A DNA stretch of 64,000 nucleotides from Hygrocybe punicea (lineage: Eukaryota; Basidiomycota; Agaricomycetes; Agaricales; Hygrophoraceae), in NCBI GenBank assembly GCA_963556145.1, contig OY744472.1, forward strand, positions 1,550,001 through 1,614,000. Reading direction: 5' to 3'. How positions within the stretch are numbered: the first letter of the stretch is position 1; every line of letters starts with the position of its first letter. Made by a program: the position numbers and the translations under genes. The notes beneath the pieces are model-generated. The model was not told the DNA's origin. It worked only from the letters and a program-made list of their open reading frames with translations, and ran no database searches. This document shows, in pieces, positions 13,614 through 24,531 of this stretch.

Positions 13614-14978
13614 ATGTTTTTTTACATCTCATTCCTTCGCCCTCCTCCTCACCAAGCCTCATTAACCGGCACAATACTGGTCACTCCACAAGTAACCAAC
13701 GACTTGCGGACAGAGTTGTTCGACGGGTCGCAGGACCTACATTACTCCTGGTGTCAGGTTCTTCCAACAACTTTGAAATCGGCAGGAGCAGCGCCCACCA
13801 AACCCTCAAAACTGACAACATGGCGTCCTGCTACGGCCTACAAGGACATCGCAGTGCCCTTACCACACGGCGTACGCCACGGGCAGTCCTGGCGCCTAAT
13901 TTTATCAGCAGAAGCTTCGGGCAAGCCACATATCATTAATCTGAAGGGAGATGCAGTGGGCACAACGCCCTTTGCTGTCATGTCTATGCCTATCCTCTTC
14001 CTTGCGTCCCGACAGCTGGTTCTCGTGAAACAGGACCAGATTGAACGAATATATCGATTTCCTTTGTCCGACGTCTGCGTCGATTTGACGGTGCGAGAAC
14101 ACCTATCCTTTGACCTCGACAAGGTGAACATCAACTCTCTGTGAATACACGTTCGAGTTTCCTAATGGGACAAGAAAGTTTGGGATAGTGGTGTAGGGTT
14201 GAGTTCTTGGCTCATTGATCTCATGGATGGTACGTTGGGAACTGGCGATTCTGCTGAGCTTGCTGCGCTCCAGAATGCATTGTTCTCGCGAGAAAGACGT
14301 AGGATCATAGAACTAGGTCAATAAAATTTCACGCTCGTTGGGGGTTGATTGACAGCCATTTTTTGCATTTATGACAGGTGCCGGTTCAGGTATCGTAGCT
14401 TTAACCCTGGCCACGCTTCGCTCGTCGCTCGCACCATTATATGAAGACTGTATTATCATGACTGATCTTCGTATGTCCCTGCCTTGATCTTGTATCCTCT
14501 TGCAAACTTGGTAATTCTATGCAGCGTCTGCCATGCCGTTGCTCGAGCATAATATTGCTGCCAACCAACACCTCTTTCAAACCAATCTACCGCATGCCAT
14601 GGTGCTGAACTGGGATGATGAGGAACTGCCTGATTTCGTAGCAGCGGTTGGAGGTTACGATGCTATCCTGTATGTTCCTCTCCTGGCTTCCTCCCCTTCA
14701 CCGCTTTTGATTATGGCCACAGCATGGCTGACGTTACATACAACACGGGCTCCTTTCCCTCTCTCATTCGCATACTTTCGGCGCTCACTCGCTTGGATAA
14801 TTCACAACGGCCCCTTTTACTTCTCGGTTACAAAGAGCGTGATCCCTCAGAACGGACGCTATGGAATATGGCGAAAGACATAGGAGTCACACTTGAGAGA
14901 GTGGGTGAACGCAAGGGAACTGGGGGAGCAAGCGTTGAGATGTGGGTCGGAAAGGTAGAGGAAACGGTTGTCCTGTGA
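13614..14978 (+). CDS. Class I SAM-dependent methyltransferase (METTL21/Rrg1-like putative protein-lysine methyltransferase)
   Basis: Five exons, 13614-14123, 14175-14316, 14378-14470, 14525-14669 and 14723-14978, join in one frame to a 381-residue protein. The SAM-binding glycine loop is RRIIELGAGSGIVALTL (motif I). It is followed by an acidic motif II region ending MTDL, and by DAILMADVTYNT, which sits where family-16 protein-lysine methyltransferases carry a D-x-x-Y type motif. The C-terminal strand contains LLLLGYKERDPSE. The N-terminus MFFYISFLRPPP is shared, as far as I recall, with basidiomycete relatives. The likely substrate is a protein lysine, but this cannot be told from sequence. 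It follows TPT1 on the same strand by about 200 bases. Confidence 0.82.
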
Positions 14979-15615
14979 TTCGTCAATTGAAAGGCGGTAG
15001 GACTCAAACTCTCCTGCCAAAATACATTGTTTCCCTTCGTTCAGCGGAGATATCAGCGCACCAGATGATTTATTAATGAATCCAGTGGAATGTGTCCCTT
15101 GCCCCTCGGTTTACTCACAGCAGCCAACGACATTGGGCTATTCAATCCAGAGGAGGCGAAACGATGTCATATGTCCTGAGAAAGGCATTGTGGGTGAGAT
15201 ACGGAACAACCAAGAGGTGGTGGCACCGCATAAATCCCGCCGGATATTAAGAAGCAAATTCTGTTGTAGAGGCTCCATATAGGCACCGATGCACTCGTTG
15301 TGGTGAGTGAGGTGAGCCATCTTGGACTGAAGCGGGACGATTAAGTTGAACGGAATCTTCAGACCCGTCACGGTGGACCAGTGAGAGGTCAGGCCTGATA
15401 TGCGCCTGAATAAACCAAACGGGGATCTATTTGCCCTTCATTTTGAGTTCGGGCAGATAATTTGAGTCCAGAGGTTGAGTACTTTGAGTTGTAACCCGGT
15501 TGTCTACTAGTACAGACTCTACAGATCCAAAGTGCTTAGCTCATCGCGGTTCCCTTTATTTTCCCAAAACAGCTTTGCAACCTTTGCGACACATTCACCT
15601 TTTTACTTTCCTTCG

Positions 15616-16415
15616 ATGTTCGGCACGCGTCGCGAAGTCATGATGAGCGTTGCCTCGTTGGGAGGGGGTGGAAAAAGCTTCGAGGTGAGCTTGGCGTCTG
15701 CACAGACCCACGTTATATTTATTATTCCAACTTGAAGGAGTCACGCTTTGACGACTACAGAAAAGCTTTGGCTGCGACCGGAAAACCCCCCGCCCCTTGT
15801 CCGCAGGAGCCTACGGGTGAGAATGAACGGAAGGCTCTCGGTCTTCCGCCGCTCTTTGCTCCGTTTGTCGCACCCGTCGTTCCTGTCAATGTGCCAGCAG
15901 ACAATGGAGAAAAACAAGCAATAAAGGACCACAAGGACCTACCGCCGGTGCAGGTCTTCCGTCCTACGGTGATCCCGAATGAAACGAGTACCTGTACGTT
16001 CGAAAGCATTTCCGGGCAGCCTGATTTCTATGGTTACAGTCATGAGGTGTGTCGTTTTACTTGGCGTCCTCCTCCTTCAATCTCCTTGCCGTGCGGTGCT
16101 CATGTTGCTTCCCCGTAGGAACTTCGATATTACGCGAACAGGAAATTTGCTGTCACGCCGCCTGTCAAGCCAAACTCCCCGCCGGAGCAGCCAGCCCAAC
16201 CTGTTGTTATTGCGTCGACCGGTTCAGAAAATTTTCAATCTATTTCTTCTACGGCGCCATATTCCAAGCACAGTCACGAGGTATTCTTATTCAAATATTA
16301 TTTTGGAAAGCAGTTCGTGATTATTGTGGAACTAGGAAATACGCCTCGCCTACCTACAAGCTGGTCGTCAGCTCACCTCTACCGAAATTTTTCAACACAA
16401 GCCTCCGCCTTTTAA
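15616..16415 (+). CDS. Small protein with repeated SFEE/SHEELR-type motifs, Nup98-like fragment
   Basis: Exons 15616-15684, about 15737-16046 and 16118-16415 encode a proline-rich protein. Three related motifs are visible: SFEESRFDDYRKA across the first intron, SHEELRYYANRKF across the second, and SKHSHE near 16268. They resemble the SLEELRLEDYQANRKG stretch beside the GLEBS motif of animal Nup98, but no FG repeats are present. After the third SHE the frame continues as VFLFKYYFG, while a neighbouring frame (LRDYCGTRKYAS) looks more like the expected repeat, so a third intron or a frameshift may exist. Function is not known; a role at nuclear pores is only a resemblance-based suggestion. The start ATG opens MFGTRREV, and the 5' end is well supported by the in-frame splice. 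Confidence 0.5.
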
Positions 16416-16825
16416 AAGGATGGTTCGACAAAACGATGCCCTCTGGTCATCCAACCTATACCGTAATCCATGACCCATTTTGCCTCAGACTTTTTGTAAT
16501 ATCAATCTCGTTCCGGCTCTCAACATTGTTGACTTGTCAGTTATCCACAACTAACTGTTCTTGGATTACTGATGACGTCTGTCTTAGAACAGGCCAATAT
16601 AATACAAGAAGGAATTTGCAGAAACTACACAATTGAATAAAAAAGGGTCATTCTAGGATGAATAGTTGCGCCATAGTGTTTCCGGTTTGACATGTTGAAC
16701 AGCCCTGGAAGGACCTTGCGAGTTGTGCAGATCCAGAGTAATGAAGTTGATACAATGAGTGACTGTGAAGAAATGTGTAGTTGCTTGTGGGTTTGTGGGT
16801 GTAAATCCGTTCGTAAAGTCGCAGT

Positions 16826-17964
16826 CTACAGCTTTTCGGTGATGGCAACGGAGAAGTCGGAGAAGTACGCGTCCTGGGATTGCGGCGAAGCGTACTTTTC
16901 CGAGCCACCTGAAGACATGATATATAAGTATACCGAGATCGCGCAAAAAAACGCTACATACCGCCAAAAAAAGTCTGCATCTGTATACCCCTGATTCTGC
17001 CGGCATCGCTGTCCCGCAAAACGAGGCCTTTGACGTCAATAACGCTCTGGCCGTCCATGAACACTTCAAGCTCGCCATTGGCCTGGCCAACGTCGTTCAG
17101 GCAAACGCGCTGGCAGACGGCCGCACGCTGGCCTGCGGCGAATTGGAACGCGCCACGACCGACGGATGCACCGTACGTGGGATTACAGATGGAGAACGGC
17201 TTGACAGTGCAGAGTACCTCGTTGGCAGGAAAGCCTGGTGGAAGATACGTGTACAACTCGCCCTTGCCCTCGGTGCGCCACATAAGTCGCACGGAAAAGC
17301 AGTCAGATGAGTGACGACCGCCGGAGCAGCCTACGGCTGCAGACTCACTGTTACCGCCATCTACACGTCAGAGAGAGAAAGAGGGAGAGTTAAAACGTGA
17401 GAGATGTGCGTGCGATTAATTGCAAGGCGAAACGGACACACAGAAACCTGGCAACTTGCCACCAAGGTTGAACTGGAAGCCTTCCTGGAACAGTATGGTG
17501 TAACCGAACGTGGCTTCCTTGGCCGTGGTCAAGTCTACCTCGCTGGGGCCAGGGGCATAGAAAGAGAGGCCGCCAAGGGGCTTGTGGGATAACGAGTAGG
17601 AGCCCTCGGGATAGTGCGCACGCATAGACTTATTGCCATCAGGTGCAGTGACATAAGTTGGAGCCAAGGCGGCCATCATCTTGGTAGGTCTGAATGTGGT
17701 GTTCGCAAGAGCAAGGGGATTTGAGACTGCTGGAGAGGTTGACCAAGATTGGATGATGTGGGTTACGGGAAAGAGGAAGGGGACCGGCGGGGTGACGAGA
17801 GTACTGGTCGTGGCGAGGATAGATGTCGTCTCGGACTCGGACTCTGGGGCTAATTTCGACGTCGAGGCCTCGAATTCGACCGTCTGGTCGTCGATACAAT
17901 GCCGGAGCTGAGTGCGAGACATGAGAAGCGCGCCAATGAGAGTCACGAAGAGGGTGGAAAGCAA
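16826..17964 (-). CDS. PL14-type (polysaccharide lyase 14 domain) protein, membrane-anchored or secreted
   Basis: Exons on the minus strand: from about 17964 to 17448, 17360-16962 and 16908-16826. A hydrophobic N-terminal segment (ILLSTLFVTLIGALL) suggests a signal anchor. A Ser/Thr-rich linker follows, then a beta-sheet lyase-like domain with GYTILFQEGFQFNLGGKLP (resembling the GGKLPGLYGG of PL14 proteins), CSGGRHSSDCFSVRLMWR, GELYTYLP, LNDVGQANGELEVFMDG and QTFFGG. The C-terminus reads SEKYASPQSQDAYFSDFSVA. The order and spacing suit fungal PL14-domain proteins acting on extracellular acidic polysaccharide; substrate unknown. The true start is unclear: no ATG precedes the hydrophobic segment in frame, so a short upstream exon is likely. 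An internal ATG at 17922 would lose the anchor. Confidence 0.75.
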
Positions 17965-18145
17965 AATGGAAGACGGCGAATGGATGTCGAAGTCTGGTGT
18001 TCAGTGTTCAGTACGTTCAGTGTCTGTAAATAAATGATTTTACGATGCCAACTTGACTGCTTTTTTCACCAGGTGAGCGTAGTGTGTAATAGGCTAATAG
18101 CTGCAACTTCTTCCCTTTGCATATTACAAATTTAGACCTTCATGA

Positions 18146-20015
18146 ATGGGAAGCTCGCCAACGACAGGTCTTCCAGTCCAGCCAGCGACAACTCAGCAGC
18201 AACGTTGTCCACGTTGCCAAGCAGAGCTTCATCAACATGAACATACGAGTCAGACCTTCGAGCGCTTCGAGGTAAGTACAGGTGATTTTGAAGAGGAAAC
18301 ATATGTTGTATTTGTTGGATTCAGACCTGTTCCAGCTGGAAAACCACGTCCAGTCAGTCTACTGCCTCGAATTTACCTGGTCCGGGGAGGACGGTAGGAA
18401 AATTCATCTCGATCACAGGCCGCAAGCTAGAGAAAGCTCTGTTTGCTATACCTGAGATTCAGGGTACCCCGCCTGGCCTGGGGAGGACGGTAGGGAAATT
18501 CATCTCCGTCGTAGGACGCAAACTGGAGAGCGCCCTGGTTACTATACCCGAGAATCTGGGTACCCCGCCTGATGTCATTCTGCACACAAGAGCCGAGAAA
18601 ACTCTGGAAGAGGTACCGTGGTTCCACTGCTATACAGCCGAACGTGCGCGTGCTCACATGCCAATCGACAGGCTAGGTTACAGATGGCGAATCGGATAAA
18701 AGTTCGGTTTCCATTTCTTATCACCATCTATTTCCTGATTCAACTTCTCAGATCTTACTTTTGGGCTCTGGGAATTCTGGAAAATCAACCATCGTAAAGG
18801 TAAATAACTATAGCTTCTTCGGACTTATTGTGCGTATCACTTATCCTCGCTTCTAGCAACTGCGTATGCTACACAATAGCAGATACACGCCGACAGAAAT
18901 AGAATCATATCGCAAGCTGGTTTTTAAGAATCTGTTGGATGGAATGAAGATTCTTTTGGATTCAATGGAGGTGATGGGTTTCACAGTCTCTCCGAAGAAC
19001 ATTCCGTATGTCGAAGCGATTCGAGGCATGCGTTACCTCCACGATGGCGAACCATTCCCTTTTGTTCTTCACGAAGCTCTGGTATCCCTCTGGACAGATC
19101 CTGGCGTCCAAGCCGTATGGGCCAGGGGTGGTGAAGCTGCCTTGCCAGAAAAGTTGCGTCATACTCAACATAATTTCTCTTCTGGACTTCAGGTCTCACC
19201 ATGACAACTTAGTTTGTCCTACTTTATCTCATCATTGGATCGTCTATTCGATTCCAGCTACCAGCCCACCCAGCAGGACATTTTTCAGACTCGAGAACGA
19301 GCCGCGGGCATCAAAGAAATGATTTTCAAGCTGGAGGGTCGAGAAATTGTGCTAATCGACCCCGACGGGTGTACGGGTGAACGACGGAAATGGATCCACC
19401 AATTCCAAGATGTCTCTAGCGTACTCTTTGTGGTAAACTTGTGTGGATACGATGAGTGCTTGATCGGAGATCGTGATGCGGTCCGTATACCCTCAGCTCG
19501 AGTCTCTTGGAAACTTTATCGGTTATTCAGAATCACATGCAAGATGCATTGATATTCTGGGACTCAATATGTCATTCGCAACGGTTTAAACACACGGTGG
19601 TGAGTTATTTACTTATCCTTCGACTGAGTGGCTGAGCAATTCCTTCAGATACTGTTTCTCAACAATTATGATATCTTTGAGAAGAAAGTCAAGACGTCAA
19701 ATATCAAGAACTTTTTCCCAGTTAGTCGGCACAGTCGTTTACGTAGGTTCGGTACGGTAATTATCTGCTCATTAGGACTTTGAGGGCGATCCTGGCGATG
19801 CTTCTGCAGGCTTAAAATATTTTAAGCAACGGTTTATGCAACTTTCTCGAGAGGGTTTGACCTCAAAAGAACGAGCAGTATACATCCAGTACGTTTATTT
19901 ATTTATTTCATTTTCAACTATAGCCAATACCTCGAAATAAAGTGCAACATCTCTCACAGACACAGGCATACTGCGAGTGTTCTTAGCTGCGGTAGAAGGT
20001 GTGCTTTCGCCTTGA
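18146..20015 (+). CDS. Divergent heterotrimeric G-protein alpha subunit
   Basis: A multi-exon gene with G-alpha motifs in order. The P-loop reads GSGNSGKST, where the canonical form is GAGESGKST, and is followed by IVKQLRMLH across an intron near 18800-18857. Switch II appears as LIDPDGCTGERRKWIHQF instead of the canonical DVGGQRSERRKWIHCF form. The next strand is VLFVVNLCGYDE, and FLNNYDIFEKK stands where FLNKNDIFEKK is expected. The last exon gives ATSLTDTGILRVF in place of TCATDT and stops at 20013-20015, short of the usual receptor-contact tail. The N-terminus MGSSPTTG starts with a Gly at position 2 suited to myristoylation. The changes in P-loop, switch II and NKxD suggest weak or altered GTP handling. 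Agaricomycetes have expanded sets of such divergent subunits. Exon borders in 18270-18740 are approximate. Confidence 0.85.
18376..18571 (+). repeat. Two 96-bp tandem copies inside the G-alpha coding region
   Basis: The units begin at 18376 and 18472 with a period of exactly 96 bases (32 codons). Both encode GRTVGKFIS, then GRKLE, then IPE and GTPP in the same frame, with scattered substitutions. Preservation of the frame and of the encoded motif suggests the duplication is translated. Confidence 0.75.
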
Positions 20016-20995
20016 GGCTTATATCCATTATTGCCATCAGTGGCTTAGTCATAACAACTGCTACCTCGCATCGCCTGCACTCTATATAGCTTTGCATGCT
20101 CTCTAAAGAGTGCTATGTAGTGGTGTATAGCCTTGTTGCCATATTATATATATTATATTCTTCATTTTATTACTTAGGATACCATTCCAGAGGGGAATAG
20201 AAAACAACTCACCAGAGGAAACAATGCCATTCCAACACTGTTGTTCACTGCTCCTGTCATATCCATGCAACTCCGAAGGATTCTCATGAACTCTGCTCCG
20301 GACTTTTCTGCCCCTTTATCTTATCTTATCCTCTCGTGTACATTATTGTTCCTTTCCTTTGTTACACTCTATTCTTCTTCATCTCTGTTTCTCCGCACTC
20401 CTATCCATTCCTCCCCTTTGTTTACTTGTCACCATACATAGCAACCTTTTATTCCTTTTATCTTTCTCCAAACTCTGGTTCCCCTTCCGGAGTACTTATT
20501 ATCTCTATGTTACTAAGGACATAACAATTAGTTTACCAAGTATATAAGTTAGAACTTAGAACTACAATGTCCTGTAACTCCGTTCTGAAAATCAACTTGA
20601 GTACCCCTCATCCTCAAACTTAAGGCTTCACCTTGAGCTCACTATTAGTCTCTGTCTTTAGTCCAAATCTCCAGACTAACTCCACTCCATCTGCCTAGTG
20701 CTGACTCAGTACGACTTAAGGAAGTAGCTAAACTACTTCAAGAGTTTGCACCTCTGGTGAGTCTGGTCCTCTGACTAACTCCATTCTGCCCGGAGTTACT
20801 TGCACGCCTCTAACAGCTCCCACTCCTGCTCCATCCCCACCGCCACTGCCACCACTACTCCTCCCAAGTAACAAAACAACACCTGCAATATACACGTGAC
20901 CAGATAATCCAGATCCAATGGTGCACTGGCCTCATGGACAGACAATGCCTGTGTGAACAATGCATACAAATACACAGGCGATGACTCTTTCTTCA
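20016..20995. other. Gene-free, pyrimidine-rich stretch
   Basis: The stretch after the G-alpha gene is T/C-rich with a TATATATTATAT run near 20140 and no convincing reading frame. Its texture resembles a decayed LTR, but no repeated partner or terminal structure could be found. Confidence 0.35.
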
Positions 20996-21236
20996 TCCAA
21001 CATCACTGCTGTTGTCATGATGGTGGCCATGACCATGGTTGTGACCGATCAGCACCATAGGGTGAATGCAGCAGCCATAGTGGCAAAGAAGCTGATGGTT
21101 GGTGGTGGTGGTGGTGGTGCCTGAACTTGCGAGCCCAAGTTTGAGGTCCCAGTTGCAGGGTGTTTGGTTGTGGCCATGTTGTCATCATGCGTAGCTAGAC
21201 AGACCTTCATTAGTAAAAGTAAAGAAAAAAAACTTA

Positions 21237-21773
21237 TCAATGCAGCAGAGATGGGTGCACAACCCTCCGCTACATCTGGGACTGGCATGCATTGCTTGTC
21301 ATCGCTGCTGGCACTGCTGTTGCCATTGTTGCCACTGCTGCTGTTCTGTTGTTGTAACCATGGTCATTGGACGTTGCTGCTGCTGTCTAGGCTGCTGTTG
21401 ACTCAAGATCATTTGTGCTGTAATCCAAAATAAGTTGGTAGTAAAAAAAAAAGATTCAAGAAAAGACATAACAGGAGTGGGTCCACTGCTTCCATTGCCG
21501 CTTCATTCCTTGCCCCTCTGCTGGTCACCATTGGGGTGCTGTGGCCTTTGTTTGGGGTTGGCCGGCATTGTCACAAGCTGGTGTGTGGTGAGATTGGTGG
21601 TGAGATTCGACCTTGACAGTGGTCATTAGGCAGTCTATTTATTTCCTTTTTTGGATGGCTAGCCATGGTTTAGCCATTGCCACAATGGTCTGGTCCAGCT
21701 AACAACCCATATATGGGTTAGCTGTTGTTACCCATAGCTAAGCTGAGCCAGACTGAGCCATGGCAACACTAGT
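21237..21773 (-). mobile_element. Fragment of a TAGTGTTGCC-type element, copy 1 (partner inverted at 24532-25042)
   Basis: The segment runs from a block with GGTGCACAACCCTCC (21254) to a terminal repeat ending GGCAACACTA at 21773. It matches, with many substitutions, the reverse complement of 24532-25042, including the shared stretch CCTTTGTTTGGGGTTGG. A matching other end of this copy was not found, so it is called a fragment. Confidence 0.6.
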
Positions 21774-22012
21774 CCAGTTCAGCACAACCTTGAACTGTCT
21801 CACCATGTTTGGTCTGCATTAGTGATGGGGAAGTTCGGTTCGGTCCGGTTTTCGGCCTTTTTGCCCCAAACCGAAACCGAACGGTTCGGTTCCTACCAAA
21901 AAATCCCAAACCGAAACTGAAACCGACGTAAACGGTTTATGTTGGTTTGGTTTCGGTCCAGACGCGGTCTGAACCGCGAACCGCGTGGGCTGGGGGCCCT
22001 CCCTCCCATCTG

Positions 22013-22066
22013 ACCTCGCAAGAGCGCTGCACATGTCAATCGATGTGGCTAGCCTCATTACGAGGT
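22013..22066. repeat. Core palindrome of element F1
   Basis: The centre CATGTCAATCGATGTG is flanked by CCTCG on the left and CGAGG on the right. It is equivalent to the core palindromes of the other family members. Confidence 0.7.
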
Positions 22067-23022
22067 GGGATTGGGGGTTGGTGGGCTGCACGGCCCTGTC
22101 CTAGCGAAACACACGCATCGAACGCGTGTGTTCCGCCTCGGCTGTTGTTGATTGGGTGTGGTGGTGGTGGTGGTGATGCCCCGACGCGTCAGACGCGTTG
22201 TGCACGCGACGACGGGCGTGTTGGCCCCACGTTGGTCCTGCGTTGGTTGTTTTTGGCGAGCGCGTGGTGGTGGCGTACGGGCCTCTCCGCGTGGGGGTCC
22301 TGACGCGTCATGCGTGTTGTACACGCGCAGCGGGCGGGTTGATCCCGCATTGGCCACATTGGTGTTGCATGGTGGTGGTGGTGGTGGTGGTGTTGCATGG
22401 TGGTGGTGGTGTTGTGCCGCGTTCCGTTATATACAAATAAAATCAATAAAAGAAAGAATAAAAATAACATACCACGAAGGAGCGGGGGTGGATGCACCAC
22501 CCCCCGCTGCTCGACAACTGCCACTCCACCCCGTTCACGTTCGTTTGCGTGTGCGCGTGTTGGAGGCGTTGGCGTGTCCGGTGTGGCGTTGATCGCTGCT
22601 GTCATGGTTGTGGCCATCATGGTGGCAGTCGCTGTCGTTGCCGTCGTGGTGGTGGTGATGGTGATGGTGGTGATGGTGGTGATGGTGGTGTGCGTTAACC
22701 TGTAATGTGTTAATGCGTTAGTTAAGTTCGAATAAATATAAATAAAAAACATACGAGGGCGGCAGGGAGTACCCTGCTGCCTGTTTTGTTGACCTCGGGT
22801 GCTCCATCGTCCTCGTTTGGCGTACATCGTAGTGTTGCCGAAGTTCAGTTTGGTCCGGTTCTGACCCTTTTTGGCAGAACCGCGAACTGAACTTCGGGTC
22901 CGGTTTGGCGCATGGCCAAACCTGGACCCGGACGGCATTGAACCGTTTCTCCGCATTCGGTCTGGGTTCAGACGCGGTCTGAACCCCGGACCGAGGTGGG
23001 CTCACCCCATGAGCTCCGTTCT

Positions 23023-23074
23023 CCTCGCGAATGGCAGGCACGTATCAATCGATACGGCGCTACACTTCGCGAGG
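23023..23074. repeat. Core palindrome of element F2
   Basis: CCTCGCGAA and TTCGCGAGG flank the perfect palindrome CGTATCAATCGATACG. It is the best-preserved member of the set. Confidence 0.8.
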
Positions 23075-23094
23075 TAGTTGGGCTGCGGGGGAGC

Positions 23095-23570
23095 CATCCA
23101 GCACTGCTGCTGCCGCCACTGTCACTGCTGCCGTTGCTGCCGCTGCCGGCGCTGCTGCTGCTGCCGTCGCCGTTGCTGCTGCCACTGCTGCTGCCGTCGC
23201 CGTTGCTGCTGCCACTGCTGCTGCTGCTGTCGTGGCCGTTGCTGCTGCCGCCGTTGCTGCTGCCGCTGTTGCTGCTGTTGCTGTTGCTGCTGCTGCCGGC
23301 ATTGCTGCTGCTGCTGGCCGTTATAGTTGTGGTTGCCGTTGTTGTTGCCGCCGCTGGTGGTGATGTTGGATGGCTTTGGCTGTTGCCGCTGCCGCTGCTG
23401 CTGCTGCTGCTGCTGTTGCTGCCGGCGCTGCTGCTTCCGCTGTTGCTGCTGCTGCTGGCCGTTGCCGTTGTCGTTGCCTGGTTGCCGTTGCCTTTGCCGT
23501 TGCCGTTGCCACCGCTGGTGGTGGTGGTGGTGGTGGTGGTGGTGGTGGTGGTGGTGGTGGTGTTGCGGCT
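23095..23570 (-). repeat. Trinucleotide-rich block, Gln/His-rich on the minus strand
   Basis: Mixed CTG/TTG/CCG triplets (23100-23480) pass into an uninterrupted GGT tract (about 23515-23562). The minus strand stays open throughout in three frames, one reading poly-Gln then poly-His. It is the low-complexity module of element F2. It could be translated, but an open frame is expected of triplet repeats and proves nothing. Confidence 0.8.
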
Positions 23571-24277
23571 GCCCCGCGTCCGTTGGCATTGCGTTGGTGT
23601 TGGCATTCATCTTGTGCCAATGTGGTTGTGATGTGGTCGCAGTCGAGTTGCCTGCCGCAAATAACATTAGTAAAGTTAAGAAAAAAATGGAAACTTACCT
23701 TTGAACACAACACAATTTGTGTTGTGTTCAACCCGTGTTGAAGTTGCTGTGTTGCGTGAAAGGTCACGGCCGGTCACATGATGCCGTTTAACACGAAATA
23801 GTAAGTAAAGAAATACGAAAAACAAATGAAATCAATACCTTAAAAATATCCGCGTTCGCGGTTTGAACGCGGTTTGGAGCCGTTCAGGAAATCCGGCAGG
23901 CCTCGAAACCCGGAACTGAACCCGCGGTCCGGTTCAGCACTTGGCTGAACTTAGACCGAACTTAGGGTTCGGTTCGGGGTTTGAACCGGGTTCGGCTAGG
24001 TTCGGAACCGAACTACGGCAACACTAGTACATCGGGGGTGTTGTTGGTGGGGGTTGGTGAATTTGGGTGACTTTCGAAGTCAGCCAAGTACTGTCGGTTT
24101 GCGGTTCAAACTCAGTTTGAAACCGTTTCGGCCCGCGGCCAAATCTCCAAACCGGAGACCGAACCGTTCGGTCTCAGCCGAAATTTCCCAAACTGAAACC
24201 GAAACTGGCGGTTTCGGTTCGGTCTAAACCGGGTTTGGGTCGGTCTGAGACCGAACTTCCCCAACACTAGTCTGCAT

Positions 24278-24531
24278 TCAGGTGTGGTCTGAACCTTCAA
24301 CCTAGGTGGGTTCACCCCATGACCTCACTTCTCCTCAGGCCTGGCACATCAGCAAAATAGCCAAGGGTAAAATTGGTATATGCTAGTTTATACCAGTTTA
24401 TACCAGCCACACTCTCAGCTATTTTCCTGATGCAGCACTGCCTACTGCAAGGTAGCTCAGGTTGTGGGGGAGCCTCCCATTGTTGCCATTTCAAGGGAGA
24501 GGTGGAGAGGTGAGGTGTGCCTTGTCTCCAT
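24278..24531. mobile_element. Remnant related to the palindrome end of the same family
   Basis: GGTGGGTTCACCCCATGACCTC (24304 onward) matches GGTGGGCTCACCCCATGAGCTC of F2 (22996), and GCAAGGTAGCTCAGG resembles the right arm of the F2 core. About 75 bases (24355-24430) separate the two palindrome arms, so this core appears to have been entered or expanded. The remnant is cut by F1 on the left and by the 24532 copy on the right. Confidence 0.5.

Larger units (their letters stand above)
22830..24026 (-). mobile_element. Non-autonomous hAT-like element, palindrome-core family, copy F2, nested in F1
   Basis: The left end is TAGTGTTGCCGAAGTTCAGT and the reverse complement of the right end is TAGTGTTGCCGTAGTTCGGT. 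A perfect 8-bp target duplication GTACATCG flanks it (22822-22829 and 24027-24034). The 1197-bp interior holds the palindrome (23023-23074), a CTG/TTG/GGT low-complexity block and a splice-like site with AACTTACCT near 23690. It is younger than F1 because it interrupts it. Confidence 0.88.
21820..24269 (-). mobile_element. Non-autonomous hAT-like element, palindrome-core family, copy F1
   Basis: The left end is TAGTGATGGGGAAGTTCGGT and the reverse complement of the right end is TAGTGTTGGGGAAGTTCGGT. A perfect 8-bp target duplication GTCTGCAT flanks it (21812-21819 and 24270-24277). TAGTG fits the loose 5'-TA-N-N-G rule of hAT termini. The palindrome core lies at 22013-22066, followed by GGT-rich low-complexity DNA (22370-22430) and a GATGCACCACC block (22490). 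No transposase is encoded. A second family member (22830-24026) has inserted into it. Orientation is minus if the palindrome end is taken as the 3' end. Confidence 0.85.

Noticed and set aside
20030..20995. A solo LTR
   Set aside because: TATA-like and pyrimidine-rich texture is suggestive, but no TG..CA ends with a target duplication could be fixed.
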